Under the pieces are notes generated by a model. It was not told the DNA's origin. It made no database searches and was given only the letters and a program-made list of their open reading frames with translations. Both the position numbers and the translations under genes were made by a program. A DNA stretch of 64,000 nucleotides from positions 1 to 64,000 of the forward strand of contig CAZUGA010000001.1 in assembly GCA_964619885.1 (NCBI GenBank), given 5' to 3'. Positions within the stretch are counted from its first letter, which is position 1. Each line of letters opens with the position of its first letter. Below, piece by piece: positions 27,901 through 35,525 of the stretch. The DNA is from CAZUGA01 sp964619885. Lineage in GTDB: Bacteria > Pseudomonadota > Gammaproteobacteria > Methylococcales > UBA1147.

Positions 27901-29391
27901 AAACAGTTACCAGAAGGTAGAATTACCCCTATCTTGATGATCACAGCGCTTGAAAATGATGAATCGGTCGAACGAGCCTTTAAATCAGGTGCTGCCGATT
28001 TCATTCCTAAGCCGATAAATCTTGCCGTATTGCGGCAACGCGTCAAACGAGTATTGGATGCGCGGAAATCGGAAGAAAAGGTTAAACAACTTGCTTATAA
28101 CGATGGTTTGACAGGTTTACCGAATAGAATCGCGTTTTCGGATCGTTTGCAACAGGATCTTGCCTATGCCCGACGAAACGGTAATCAATTGGCGGTTATG
28201 TTCATCGATATCGATCATTTTAAGGATGTTAACGATAATTTGGGTCATGCAGCGGGCGATGAGCTACTCAAGATATTGGCCGAACGTGTAGGCGGTTGCG
28301 TTAGAAGTGAAGATACATTGGCCCGCTTGGGTGGCGACGAATTTGTTGTTGTGCTGAGTGCAGTCCATGGTCCCAAGGGCGCTGATATTGCGGCGCAAAA
28401 TATACTTAAGGCGCTATCGACCCCGTTCCAAGTTGTCGGTAAAGAAATCTATGTGGGTGCGAGTATCGGAATTTCAATTTTTCCGGACGACGGAACTGAC
28501 CGAGAGGCATTATTGAAGAATGCTGATACTGCGATGTATAGAGCTAAGGCTCTAGGTCGTAATAATTATCAGTTTTACACCCTGGAGATGAGTGCGTCTA
28601 TTTCTGAGCGTATTGATCTTGAAGCAGATTTACGCCGGGTGATACAGCAGGATGAATTAATACTGTATTTTCAACCCAAAATCGATGTCAACAAATCTAA
28701 GGTTGTTGGAGCGGAGGCGTTGGTTCGTTGGCAGCACCCGAAGCGAGGCTTTTTATTGCCCGGTATTTTTATACCTATCGCTGAGGATGCTGGGTTAATT
28801 GGTCAAATAGGTGGATGGGCGATGCGTACAGCCTGTGAACAATTTAAAAATTGGCAGGTTGAGTATGGATACTTTGGGCGGGTTGCCGTTAATGTTTCAG
28901 TGCGAGAATTTATGGCCACCAATTTTGTCGACGGTGTCAAAAATTGCCTTGAACTCACTGGATTGGATGCAGAATATCTGGAGCTCGAAATTACCGAAAA
29001 TACCGTTTTAGAGCACGCTGACGAAACTATAGAAAAACTTAACCGTTTGGGTGATATGGGGGTGAAGGTTGCGATTGATGATTTTGGCGTTGGATATTCA
29101 TCGTTCAATTACCTAAAACGGCTGCAGGTTCAGGTATTGAAAATAGATAGAAGTTTTATTCGAGACGTTCCTGAGGATAAATCCGGTTCAGCGGTTATTG
29201 ATGGAATGATCCAACTGGCACATAAACTTGATTTAGAAGTCGTTGCCGAAGGCGTCGAAACCAAAGATCAATATGAATTTTTGCGTCGCCACGATTGCGA
29301 TATCATACAAGGGTATTTAATTAGTAAACCCATCCCGCCTGCTGATTTTTGCCACGCATACGTAATACCAAACAAGATTGAGGCGGTGTAA
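24973..29391 (+). CDS. Giant hybrid sensor kinase with REC-REC-Hpt-REC-GGDEF-EAL
   Basis: This 1472-residue inner-membrane sensor combines a phosphorelay with c-di-GMP turnover. TM1 spans about residues 17-38, a periplasmic domain about 40-175, and TM2 about 180-200. HAMP covers about 203-255. HisKA has His280 (VVSHEIRTPLNG), and the HATPase has DTGIGIP and GGTGLGLT. A first receiver (about 512-635) is poorly conserved. The second receiver has Asp701 (LMDCNMPVMDG). Hpt has His838 (AHSLKGSSR), and the third receiver has Asp961. The GGDEF domain has intact RLGGDEF at 1118-1124, and the EAL domain has AEALVRW at 1247 plus DDFGVGYSSF and VAEGVET. It lies 15 bases behind the binding protein and runs directly into cysM. 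Both cyclase and phosphodiesterase motifs look intact, so net output would depend on signal. Confidence 0.93.
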   Translation: MSWLYHPNISFNRQLSTTFVLGILILSVISSSLISFVVNQTAENRFVSEGKQVTNGFAAQSRLALLYGSEENAQLPAKTLLGFPDVAQVSIYYPDKKLLMTEGEPSEDDLGDWIAGLTSEARLVHESRQSWYFGAEVIPSFADDLMDPVFGEVEPDSQTLGFVLVAVSKRGLHAMTQKILVINALIAISLASVLLIILRYITKRLTTPLENLSGIMQRAERGETKIRAELEGPKDIVHMEHAFNSMMTVLEQRESELKDARDAALETARAKAEFAAVVSHEIRTPLNGVLGMLNLLNEIGVPDRQREYLNVAINSGDALLALINDILDFSKIEAGKLELEVIDFALRECLEEVAALFAETAQTKNIELCLSIPPDLPDLIAGDVTRLRQILNNLLSNAIKFTDSGEVVLETSFINDEEGKSLFEFRVTDTGIGIPEDAQNKIFESFRQADGSTTRKFGGTGLGLTICKQLIELLGGELRVDSVHGKGSSFSFRVGLKVLKDFAPDHIASGKNVLVGEPNATSRQYLVSTLESLGCRCESVGSESEILNLVDGSGSCNFDICIFDPAVCESQIHAFAEKVRKQLGSSKTRMVVLTRPCFFEPNANDFDATLNKPVRLAALKKCLRDLMQGQVVQPSVERRATVDKNVDMDAGRILIVDDNRTNQLVAKAMLGESGFQAEVASNGEEAVSLVTRKEYDIILMDCNMPVMDGYEATRKIRSLSGKAGRVPIFAMTAVDNPHDIRRCLDVGMNDCLIKPLNLAILRKKLGELFRQSVVAGGVSQTSPDSRINVESFENLENAMGGKVSEIIDAFLADTPNYIHQIEESVKQKDWIALMGVAHSLKGSSRNLGANMFASICREIEDLAQEDEITELQVNKLFADLQNEFGQVEICLKQKLASFEDPRISSDRGKRELVLVVDDDRSTRLTITNALEADGLKIEQATNGQHAIEKFCQYGPDLIIMDAVMPVKNGFEASREIKQLPEGRITPILMITALENDESVERAFKSGAADFIPKPINLAVLRQRVKRVLDARKSEEKVKQLAYNDGLTGLPNRIAFSDRLQQDLAYARRNGNQLAVMFIDIDHFKDVNDNLGHAAGDELLKILAERVGGCVRSEDTLARLGGDEFVVVLSAVHGPKGADIAAQNILKALSTPFQVVGKEIYVGASIGISIFPDDGTDREALLKNADTAMYRAKALGRNNYQFYTLEMSASISERIDLEADLRRVIQQDELILYFQPKIDVNKSKVVGAEALVRWQHPKRGFLLPGIFIPIAEDAGLIGQIGGWAMRTACEQFKNWQVEYGYFGRVAVNVSVREFMATNFVDGVKNCLELTGLDAEYLELEITENTVLEHADETIEKLNRLGDMGVKVAIDDFGVGYSSFNYLKRLQVQVLKIDRSFIRDVPEDKSGSAVIDGMIQLAHKLDLEVVAEGVETKDQYEFLRRHDCDIIQGYLISKPIPPADFCHAYVIPNKIEAV

Positions 29392-30282
29392 ATGCAGTTT
29401 CCAACGTTAGAGTCCTTCGTCGGCAACACGCCGATGGTCAGGCTACAGCGATCGGCTGGAAAAACCAATAACGTATTATTGGTTAAGCTTGAAGGCAATA
29501 ACCCTGCCGGGTCGGTAAAGGACCGGCCTGCTTTGAGTATGATCAAGCACGCGGAAGCACGCGGCGATATTAAACCGGGTGATCGTTTGATCGAAGCGAC
29601 CAGCGGAAATACTGGAATTGCATTGGCTATGGCCGCCGCTATTAAAGGGTATCGTATGACCTTAATAATGCCGGACAACATGAGTGTTGAACGTCGAGCG
29701 GTAATGAAAGCATTCGGTGCCAATATTATTTTGACCCCAGCCGAAGGGAGTATGGAAGCTGCGATAGATTTGTCACGGGAGATGGAGGCCAACGGAGATG
29801 GCGTAGTGCTAGATCAATTCTCAAATGCAGATAATCCGCGTGCGCACTATGAGGGTACCGGGCCCGAGATATGGCGCGATACTGAGGGAACGATAACGCA
29901 TTTTGTGAGTTCTATGGGAACCACCGGGACCATTATGGGTACTTCCCGGTATTTGAAGGAGCAAAATCCTGATATCAATATTGTCGGTGTCCAGCCCGAG
30001 GCGGACGCAAAAATTCCGGGTATTAGACGATGGCCACAGGAATATCTCCCCAAAATTTATAACGCCTCGCGGGTCGACAGAATAATAGATGTAAGCCAAT
30101 CAGAAGCTGAAGATACCACGCGTAAGATGGCGTCTAGAGAAGGAATTTTTGCCGGTATTTCATCCGGCGGTGCGGTTGCCGCGATGCTCAGGTTATCGCG
30201 AGAATTGAATAACGCGGTTATCGTCACGATAATCTGTGATCGAGGGGATCGTTATTTATCAACAGGAGTTTTCCCGGAATAA
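29392..30282 (+). CDS. cysM: Cysteine synthase B (O-acetylserine sulfhydrylase)
   Basis: This PLP enzyme makes cysteine from O-acetylserine and sulfide or thiosulfate in the cytoplasm. It has 296 residues, close to other CysM proteins. The PLP lysine lies in NPAGSVKDRPA, the substrate loop is TSGNTGIALA, and the phosphate-binding glycine loop is SSMGTTGTIMG. RRWPQEYLPKIY is a CysM-type rather than CysK-type feature. The ATG follows the stop codon of the giant kinase with no gap, so translation is probably coupled. A cysM-rlmD neighbourhood near a BarA-like kinase is known in Pseudomonas. Confidence 0.95.
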   Translation: MQFPTLESFVGNTPMVRLQRSAGKTNNVLLVKLEGNNPAGSVKDRPALSMIKHAEARGDIKPGDRLIEATSGNTGIALAMAAAIKGYRMTLIMPDNMSVERRAVMKAFGANIILTPAEGSMEAAIDLSREMEANGDGVVLDQFSNADNPRAHYEGTGPEIWRDTEGTITHFVSSMGTTGTIMGTSRYLKEQNPDINIVGVQPEADAKIPGIRRWPQEYLPKIYNASRVDRIIDVSQSEAEDTTRKMASREGIFAGISSGGAVAAMLRLSRELNNAVIVTIICDRGDRYLSTGVFPE

Positions 30283-30415
30283 TCCTGCTTGGATCCAAGT
30301 TGACTTTATTTGGGTCGTTTGCGCCGATATTGGTTGAAAGATCGTAAATTGATTGAATCTTGGGTGCTAGCAAGCACAATTTTTTCTATCCAAAGTTTTA
30401 AATAGTATTTATTAC

Positions 30416-31753
30416 ATGGCGCGTAGGCATAAAAGAAGAAAACTGCCGGAATCACCTGTGCCAGTAAAAATTGAGTCATTTTGTCATGACGGGCGGGGCG
30501 TTGCGCATGTGGATGGTAAAGTCACATTTGTTGACGGTGGACTGCCCGGGGAAGAGGTTACCTTTAGATATACCAGCATGCGGCGGGATTATGCGGAAGG
30601 ATGCGTTGACCAGGTAATTGAAGCTTCTCCTCTACGCACTGAACCAGAATGTGAGTATTACGGTAGATGCGGAGGGTGCAGTTTTCAGCACGTGGAATCC
30701 GATTCGCAGATTAACGTAAAACAGCAACTACTGCAGGCTCAGTTTTCCCATATTGCACACTTGTCAAATATTTCATTCTGGCCAGCCCTGAACGGCCCAC
30801 AATGGGGATACCGGCGCAAAGCTCGATTAGGCGTTAAGTACGTTGCAAAAAAGGGTCGCGTGTTGGTTGGGTTTCGAGAGAAGCGCAATCCTTATGTTGC
30901 TGATATGCTGCATTGTAAGGTTTTGCATCCCGCGGTAGGGCATTTATTGGGTGACATGTCAGATTTAATTGACGCTCTAAGCATTAAAAATCGCGTACCC
31001 CAAGTCGAAGTCGCTATTGGTGATAATGCCCGCGCGTTGGTGTTTCGCGTGTTGGATACGACGACGGCAGAGGATAATGAACGATTGCTAAATTTTGGCC
31101 AGCGTTTTGGTTTTGCGATCTATTTGCAACCTCAAGGACCGGATTCAATTGTCCCTCTGGATTCCGATACGATTGAATTGCTCGACTATCAATTACCCGA
31201 ACACGGTATAAGCTGCAGTTTTCACCCCCTGCAATTTACCCAGGTCAATGCGGAAATAAATCGTAAAATGGTTAGCCGGGCGGTCGAATTATTGGATCTC
31301 AGTCTAGATTCCCGGGTTCTCGATCTTTTTTGTGGGCTGGGTAATTTTACACTTCCGATCGCGCGTTATGCAGATAGCGTTGTAGGAGTTGAAGGTTCTC
31401 AGGCTCTAGTGGATAGAGCTCGCAATAACGCATTGATAAACAATTTGGATAATGTGCAATTTTACGTCGCAGATCTAGACAAGGATTTAGATGCTGAGAA
31501 TTGGTGTAAAGGTGGTTTTTCCCACGCGTTGCTCGACCCATCCCGAGCTGGTGCTAAAAATATCTTGAAATATTTGCCAGATTGGGGTGTGAAGCGAATT
31601 GTATACGTTTCCTGTAATCCGTCCACTCTGGCTCGAGATGCTGGTGTATTGGTAAATGAATTGGGCTACACAATTTGCGGTGCCGGCGTAATGGATATGT
31701 TTCCCCAAACCGCCCATGTAGAGTCAATCGCATTGTTCGAGAAACAATCTTGA
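30416..31753 (+). CDS. rlmD: 23S rRNA (uracil-1939-C5)-methyltransferase
   Basis: RlmD (RumA) methylates uracil 1939 of 23S rRNA using S-adenosylmethionine. The 445-residue protein has an N-terminal TRAM domain (about 12-75) and an iron-sulfur cluster motif (CEYYGRCGGCSFQH with a fourth cysteine near MLHCK). The methyltransferase domain has LDLFCGLGNFTLP. DPSRAGA and the catalytic cysteine motif YVSCNPSTLARD are near residues 380-410. In Pseudomonas relA follows rlmD; here an L,D-transpeptidase gene follows after 22 bases instead. Confidence 0.96.
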   Translation: MARRHKRRKLPESPVPVKIESFCHDGRGVAHVDGKVTFVDGGLPGEEVTFRYTSMRRDYAEGCVDQVIEASPLRTEPECEYYGRCGGCSFQHVESDSQINVKQQLLQAQFSHIAHLSNISFWPALNGPQWGYRRKARLGVKYVAKKGRVLVGFREKRNPYVADMLHCKVLHPAVGHLLGDMSDLIDALSIKNRVPQVEVAIGDNARALVFRVLDTTTAEDNERLLNFGQRFGFAIYLQPQGPDSIVPLDSDTIELLDYQLPEHGISCSFHPLQFTQVNAEINRKMVSRAVELLDLSLDSRVLDLFCGLGNFTLPIARYADSVVGVEGSQALVDRARNNALINNLDNVQFYVADLDKDLDAENWCKGGFSHALLDPSRAGAKNILKYLPDWGVKRIVYVSCNPSTLARDAGVLVNELGYTICGAGVMDMFPQTAHVESIALFEKQS

Positions 31754-31775
31754 GTCCAATGAAATTCGTGCTGCA

Positions 31776-32264
31776 ATGATGGCGAATCGAAATGTCCGGG
31801 TTCTTATACCCCAGCAACGTCTTGAATTGATTGACGGCAAACGGGTGCTACTTTCATATTCGGTTTCGACAGCGAAAAATGGGGTGGGCGAGAAAATGGG
31901 TAGCGAATGCACGCCGCGAGGGCGGCATCGTATCCGAGCAAAAATAGGTGCCGGTCAGGAATCCGGTGCAGTATTTGTAGCCAGGCGGCCTACCGGCGAA
32001 GTTTTCTCGAATCAGTTGGCCGACAGGTTTCCAGAGCGTGATTGGATTCTGACCAGAATTCTATGGTTGAGCGGTTTGGAGCCGAAGCGGAATCGTTTTG
32101 GCAACGTGGATAGTGCAAAACGATATATCTATATTCATGGTAGTCCTGATAGTGAAGTCAAGGGACAGCCTAGGTCTCACGGGTGTATACGAATGAAGAA
32201 TGCGGATATTATCGAGTTATTTGACCGTTTGGACGTTGGTACGATCGTTGAAGTACTGGCCTAG
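31776..32264 (+). CDS. L,D-transpeptidase (YkuD domain) without evident signal peptide
   Basis: This 162-residue YkuD-family protein forms or edits 3-3 peptidoglycan cross-links or anchors proteins to peptidoglycan in characterised relatives. The catalytic signature is complete: YIHGSPDSE with the histidine, then SHGCIRM with the cysteine near residue 139. The domain fills almost the whole protein (VRVLIPQQRLEL to the end). No signal peptide or TM segment is visible from the ATG at 31776, and there is no room for a longer in-frame N-terminus after rlmD. Export is therefore unexplained. Similar short YkuD proteins occur in other Gammaproteobacteria. Confidence 0.88.
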   Translation: MMANRNVRVLIPQQRLELIDGKRVLLSYSVSTAKNGVGEKMGSECTPRGRHRIRAKIGAGQESGAVFVARRPTGEVFSNQLADRFPERDWILTRILWLSGLEPKRNRFGNVDSAKRYIYIHGSPDSEVKGQPRSHGCIRMKNADIIELFDRLDVGTIVEVLA

Positions 32265-32271
32265 TCCCGCT

Positions 32272-32312
32272 AAACGATTGGTACTAGCCTGTTCAAATCG
32301 TTTGATTATTTT
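32272..32312 (+). terminator. Possible terminator after the L,D-transpeptidase gene
   Basis: An eight-pair stem AAACGATT/AATCGTTT spans a 16-base loop and is followed by GATTATTTTTC. It starts eight bases after the stop codon. The low GC of the stem and large loop make this moderate evidence. Confidence 0.4.
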
Positions 32313-32545
32313 TCGTGTTGTATGCGCGGATTTTTGCTAAATCTAACCCATTTCCTAAAGTCGTTTAGGCAAATTCTTCAGATTCTCTGTTCTCTGCGTT
32401 TCAGGTGAAGCGGGAAATAGCCTGAAAAATCTTTGACCCGGTTCACGCTTACTCATGTTGCCTACGGGTGGTCCTATATTTCTTTCCAAATTGTCTAAGC
32501 TTAGTAGCATGCCAACCGGAAAAATAGACGTTCGGAGAAATCATT

Positions 32546-33085
32546 TTGCTCAGATTAGTTAGCCCGTGGTTTTTAGTGTTGTTAGCTACTTCGCCGGTTT
32601 ATGCGGATAGTAGTACGCAACAGGTCTCATTGAAAACTATTGGAACCAATACCTATTATGTCGATGGTCATATAGAGGGTTCCGGTGATTCTTCCTTTCT
32701 GGTTGACACTGGGTCTGGCTATAGCACGATTAGCGAGTCTACCTTGGTACAACTGAAGCAGAACGGTAACGCCGTATACGTGAAAAAACTTGAAGGTGTG
32801 TTAGCCAACGGGGCGACGATGATCGTTCCAGTTTACCGTATCACCAGTGTGGTTTTGGCTGACAAGTGTGTGGTCCGCGATGTTGAGGTCGCCGTATTTC
32901 CCGCCGGTACTCGACAGATTCTGGGCTTAAGTGCACTAAGTAAGTTGATGCCGTTTACTTTTGATCTAAATCCACCGAGCCTGACGTTAAGCAATTGTAC
33001 GGGAATTCCGATGGGTGTAGATACCGCGCGCAAAAAACCCGATATTCCCAACACCGGTTTGGCCGCCGTAGATTCTCCCGCTTGA
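32546..33085 (+). CDS. Retropepsin-like aspartic protease, secreted
   Basis: This 179-residue protein has a signal peptide (LVSPWFLVLLATSPVYADS) and a single retropepsin-type fold. The catalytic motif is SFLVDTGSGYSTIS (about residues 50-63), and the hydrophobic partner motif is RQILGLSALSKL near 120. A single D-T-G per chain implies a homodimer, as in retroviral and TIGR02281-type bacterial proteases. The start is TTG at 32546 with GGAG nine bases upstream. A short proline-rich tail follows the domain. It is predicted to act in the periplasm. Its target is unknown. Confidence 0.85.
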   Translation: MLRLVSPWFLVLLATSPVYADSSTQQVSLKTIGTNTYYVDGHIEGSGDSSFLVDTGSGYSTISESTLVQLKQNGNAVYVKKLEGVLANGATMIVPVYRITSVVLADKCVVRDVEVAVFPAGTRQILGLSALSKLMPFTFDLNPPSLTLSNCTGIPMGVDTARKKPDIPNTGLAAVDSPA

Positions 33086-33123
33086 ATTCAGCCCGGGTTA
33101 ACAAGTGACTTATCTTTGGGTAC

Positions 33124-33366
33124 TTATTCCGAGGCAATATCTTTATTGATCGCAATCTCGAATAAAGCAAATTCAGATTGATCAATTTTCCCATCCTGGT
33201 TGCTATCTATCGCTGACCATTGACCTGCGAGTTCAGGCATTTCCTGGGCTTCATCGTTACTAATCAAACCATCATTGTTATTGTCTAATTGGTGGTAAGA
33301 AACAGCCGGTGTCTCTAAAGAAATTAGACCTAACGCAAGTATTGCCAGCATTCTCAATTTGTTCAT
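33124..33366 (-). CDS. Small secreted EF-hand protein
   Basis: This 80-residue protein has a signal peptide (MLAILALGLISLETPAV) and two EF-hand loops: DNNNDGLISNDE (about 28-39) and DSNQDGKIDQSE (about 54-65). Acidic residues at positions 1, 3, 5 and 12 of both loops predict calcium binding. It is convergent with the retropepsin gene, with 38 bases between the stop codons. Similar small EF-hand proteins are common in Gammaproteobacteria and are mostly uncharacterised. Confidence 0.85.
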   Translation of the reverse strand: MNKLRMLAILALGLISLETPAVSYHQLDNNNDGLISNDEAQEMPELAGQWSAIDSNQDGKIDQSEFALFEIAINKDIASE

Positions 33367-33616
33367 AATAGGTCCCTATTTGCTTAGGTGGCGGAAGCAT
33401 TTTGGTTGACATAGCAAAGGCTATGCCGCATTTCAATACTTGGTATTATGTTGATTTCTTTTGTTTTTTATATAATCTGTCAATAAAGATGCGCTTGTTT
33501 ATGTCTTGAATTAGCGACAACGATAATAGGTATTGGTGTAACGATATGAACTTAGCTAAGAAGCTTCTGTCGTCAGAACGCGACAAAACTGGCCTAATTT
33601 GTCGTTTTTCCTAATA

Positions 33617-34447
33617 ATGTTGAAACAAGACCAAGAAGCGCCCCTTGCGAGGATTGCTTTGGGGCTGGAGTATGACGGAAGCTTATTTTCCGGATGGCAA
33701 AGTCAGCCCAATAGACGGACAATTCAAACTGTTTTGGAGCACGCCATTTCCAAAGTTGCCGATGCCCCCATTAAGGTTTTCAGCGCTGGGCGAACCGACG
33801 CGGGGGTTCACGCTGTGGAGCAAATTGTGCATTTTGACACTAGTGCCGAGCGTGCAGTGAACGCATGGGTCATGGGAGTCAATACAAAGCTGCCGGACGA
33901 TATACGAGTATTGTGGGCAAAACAGGTGAGCGCTGATTTTCATTCCAGGTATAGCGCAATAGCGAGGTATTATCGATACATCATATTAAATCGAGCGACC
34001 CAATCCGCCCTATTACGCAGGCGGGTTACCTGGTGTCATACAACATTAAATTCACAGAGAATGATGGAAGCCGCACAACATCTGATTGGAGAACACGATT
34101 TTTCATCGTTCCGCGCAAAAAGCTGCCAATCCAAAAGTCCTTTCCGGCGGATGTACCAAATCGATATAAAAGCGCACCAGGATTTCGTTTTAATTGACGT
34201 TGTCGCGAATGCATTCTTACATCATATGGTTCGTAATATTGTTGGTGTGTTGATTGAGGTTGGTAGTGGTAAGAAATGTTCGGATTGGGCACGCGAGGTG
34301 CTGGTCGCACAAAATCGGGCCTTGGGCGGTGTAACTGCACAGGCCAGCGGATTATATTTGGTTGCAGTTAAATATCCTGATTTATTGAGTCTGAATAATC
34401 ATGCGATTTTCGATTGTTTGCCTGATTTTGCGAAACGATACGACTAA
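33617..34447 (+). CDS. truA: tRNA pseudouridine(38-40) synthase
   Basis: TruA isomerises uridines 38-40 in the anticodon stem-loop of many tRNAs. From ATG 33617 the protein has 276 residues. A TTG at 33599 in the same frame would add six residues; neither start has a clear ribosome site. The N-terminal IALGLEYDGSLFSGWQ is typical. The catalytic aspartate lies in AGRTDAGVHA (about residue 60). NAFLHHMVRNIVG closes the active site. In many Gammaproteobacteria truA precedes trpF, as here, though 427 bases separate them. fimV, the usual upstream neighbour in Pseudomonas, is absent. Confidence 0.95.
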   Translation: MLKQDQEAPLARIALGLEYDGSLFSGWQSQPNRRTIQTVLEHAISKVADAPIKVFSAGRTDAGVHAVEQIVHFDTSAERAVNAWVMGVNTKLPDDIRVLWAKQVSADFHSRYSAIARYYRYIILNRATQSALLRRRVTWCHTTLNSQRMMEAAQHLIGEHDFSSFRAKSCQSKSPFRRMYQIDIKAHQDFVLIDVVANAFLHHMVRNIVGVLIEVGSGKKCSDWAREVLVAQNRALGGVTAQASGLYLVAVKYPDLLSLNNHAIFDCLPDFAKRYD

Positions 34448-34874
34448 TTTTACCGATTGGTTTTTTTGTATATGGAACGTCTGCGTTAGCTTTAATCGGT
34501 TCGTCTGATTTTATTTGGCTTTGTTTATGGCAAAGCCATGCAAGGTTGTGCCGTCACTTATTTGGCGGCTATCTTCGGAATGCAAAAAAATGATTTCGGA
34601 TACGAGTAAATCTCTATGTTTTGTATATCTTGAATTACTCTGATGAATCATCAATTTTGATGGCATCTGATTGTAAAGGATTGAATTCAAGGTATCACTG
34701 GATCTATCCAAAATACGGGATGCTATGGTAGTGTTCACTGTGTTGAAAGTGTGGGTACGTTATTGAGATAGTATGGCCAAGTACGACAACTTGAGTGTCG
34801 GTCTAAATCAAATTACGATTTGTTTGCGAAAGTAGAAGTTTTTTCAGTTTCACCGACAATACGTCGACAAATTA
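34448..34874. other. Intergenic region between truA and trpF (427 bases)
   Basis: No convincing gene is present. A seven-pair hairpin GGCTTTG/CAAAGCC occurs at 34517-34537 without a U tract. A minus-strand frame of 75 codons at 34511-34738 has no family resemblance. The region probably holds the promoter of the trpF-trpB-trpA-accD-folC unit. I do not recognise a Trp leader peptide or attenuator. Confidence 0.45.
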
Positions 34875-35525
34875 ATGAATAAATTTTACAGCCCGGGCCG
34901 AACTCGGGTTAAAATCTGTGGTTTTACCCGGCCCGAAGATGCTACTAGCGCGGCGCATTTGGGCGTCGACGCAATAGGTTTGGTGTTTTATCCGCCTAGC
35001 CCGCGAAATGTTGATATTGTGGTGGCCCGAAAGATATTAGGTGAACTGCCAGCATTCGTTTCTGTTGTTGCATTATTTGTAGATGAGGGTAGTAATCGGA
35101 TAGAGCAGGTTCTGGATCAGGTCGATGTGGATTTACTCCAATTTCACGGTGATGAGTCGCCTGGGTTCTGCCGAAGTTTTGGGGTACCCTACATAAAAGT
35201 AGTTCGCATGGCGGATCGGGTTGATTTGGAAGAAATTCAGGAGAGATTTTCGGATGCGCGCGGTTTATTGTTGGATGCATACCACCCTGGCGAGAAAGGT
35301 GGTACCGGCAAAAGTTTTGATTGGGCGCGAATTCCTGATAATTGCCAATTGCCGATAATTTTGGCCGGTGGGTTATCCTCGGAAAATGTAAAGCACGCTA
35401 TAGCGTCGGTTCGCCCCTATGCGGTAGATGTGAGTAGCGGTGTGGAATCTGCTAAGGGCATAAAAGATGTTGCAAAAATGGTTGGTTTTTTGAATGAGGT
35501 AAATGAGCTTGAACGAGCGAGATAA
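34875..35525 (+). CDS. trpF: Phosphoribosylanthranilate isomerase
   Basis: TrpF performs the Amadori rearrangement of phosphoribosylanthranilate in tryptophan synthesis. The 216-residue TIM barrel has the N-terminal general base in VKICGFTRPEDA and the general acid in DAYHPGEKGGTGKSFDW. LAGGLSSENV and VDVSSGVES bind phosphate. It overlaps trpB by 23 bases, which suggests coupled translation. The trpF-trpB-trpA-accD-folC order is a known arrangement in Gammaproteobacteria. Confidence 0.96.
   Translation: MNKFYSPGRTRVKICGFTRPEDATSAAHLGVDAIGLVFYPPSPRNVDIVVARKILGELPAFVSVVALFVDEGSNRIEQVLDQVDVDLLQFHGDESPGFCRSFGVPYIKVVRMADRVDLEEIQERFSDARGLLLDAYHPGEKGGTGKSFDWARIPDNCQLPIILAGGLSSENVKHAIASVRPYAVDVSSGVESAKGIKDVAKMVGFLNEVNELERAR

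Noticed and set aside
34511..34738. Minus-strand 75-codon frame between truA and trpF
   Set aside because: No similarity to known proteins and no ribosome site; treated as intergenic.
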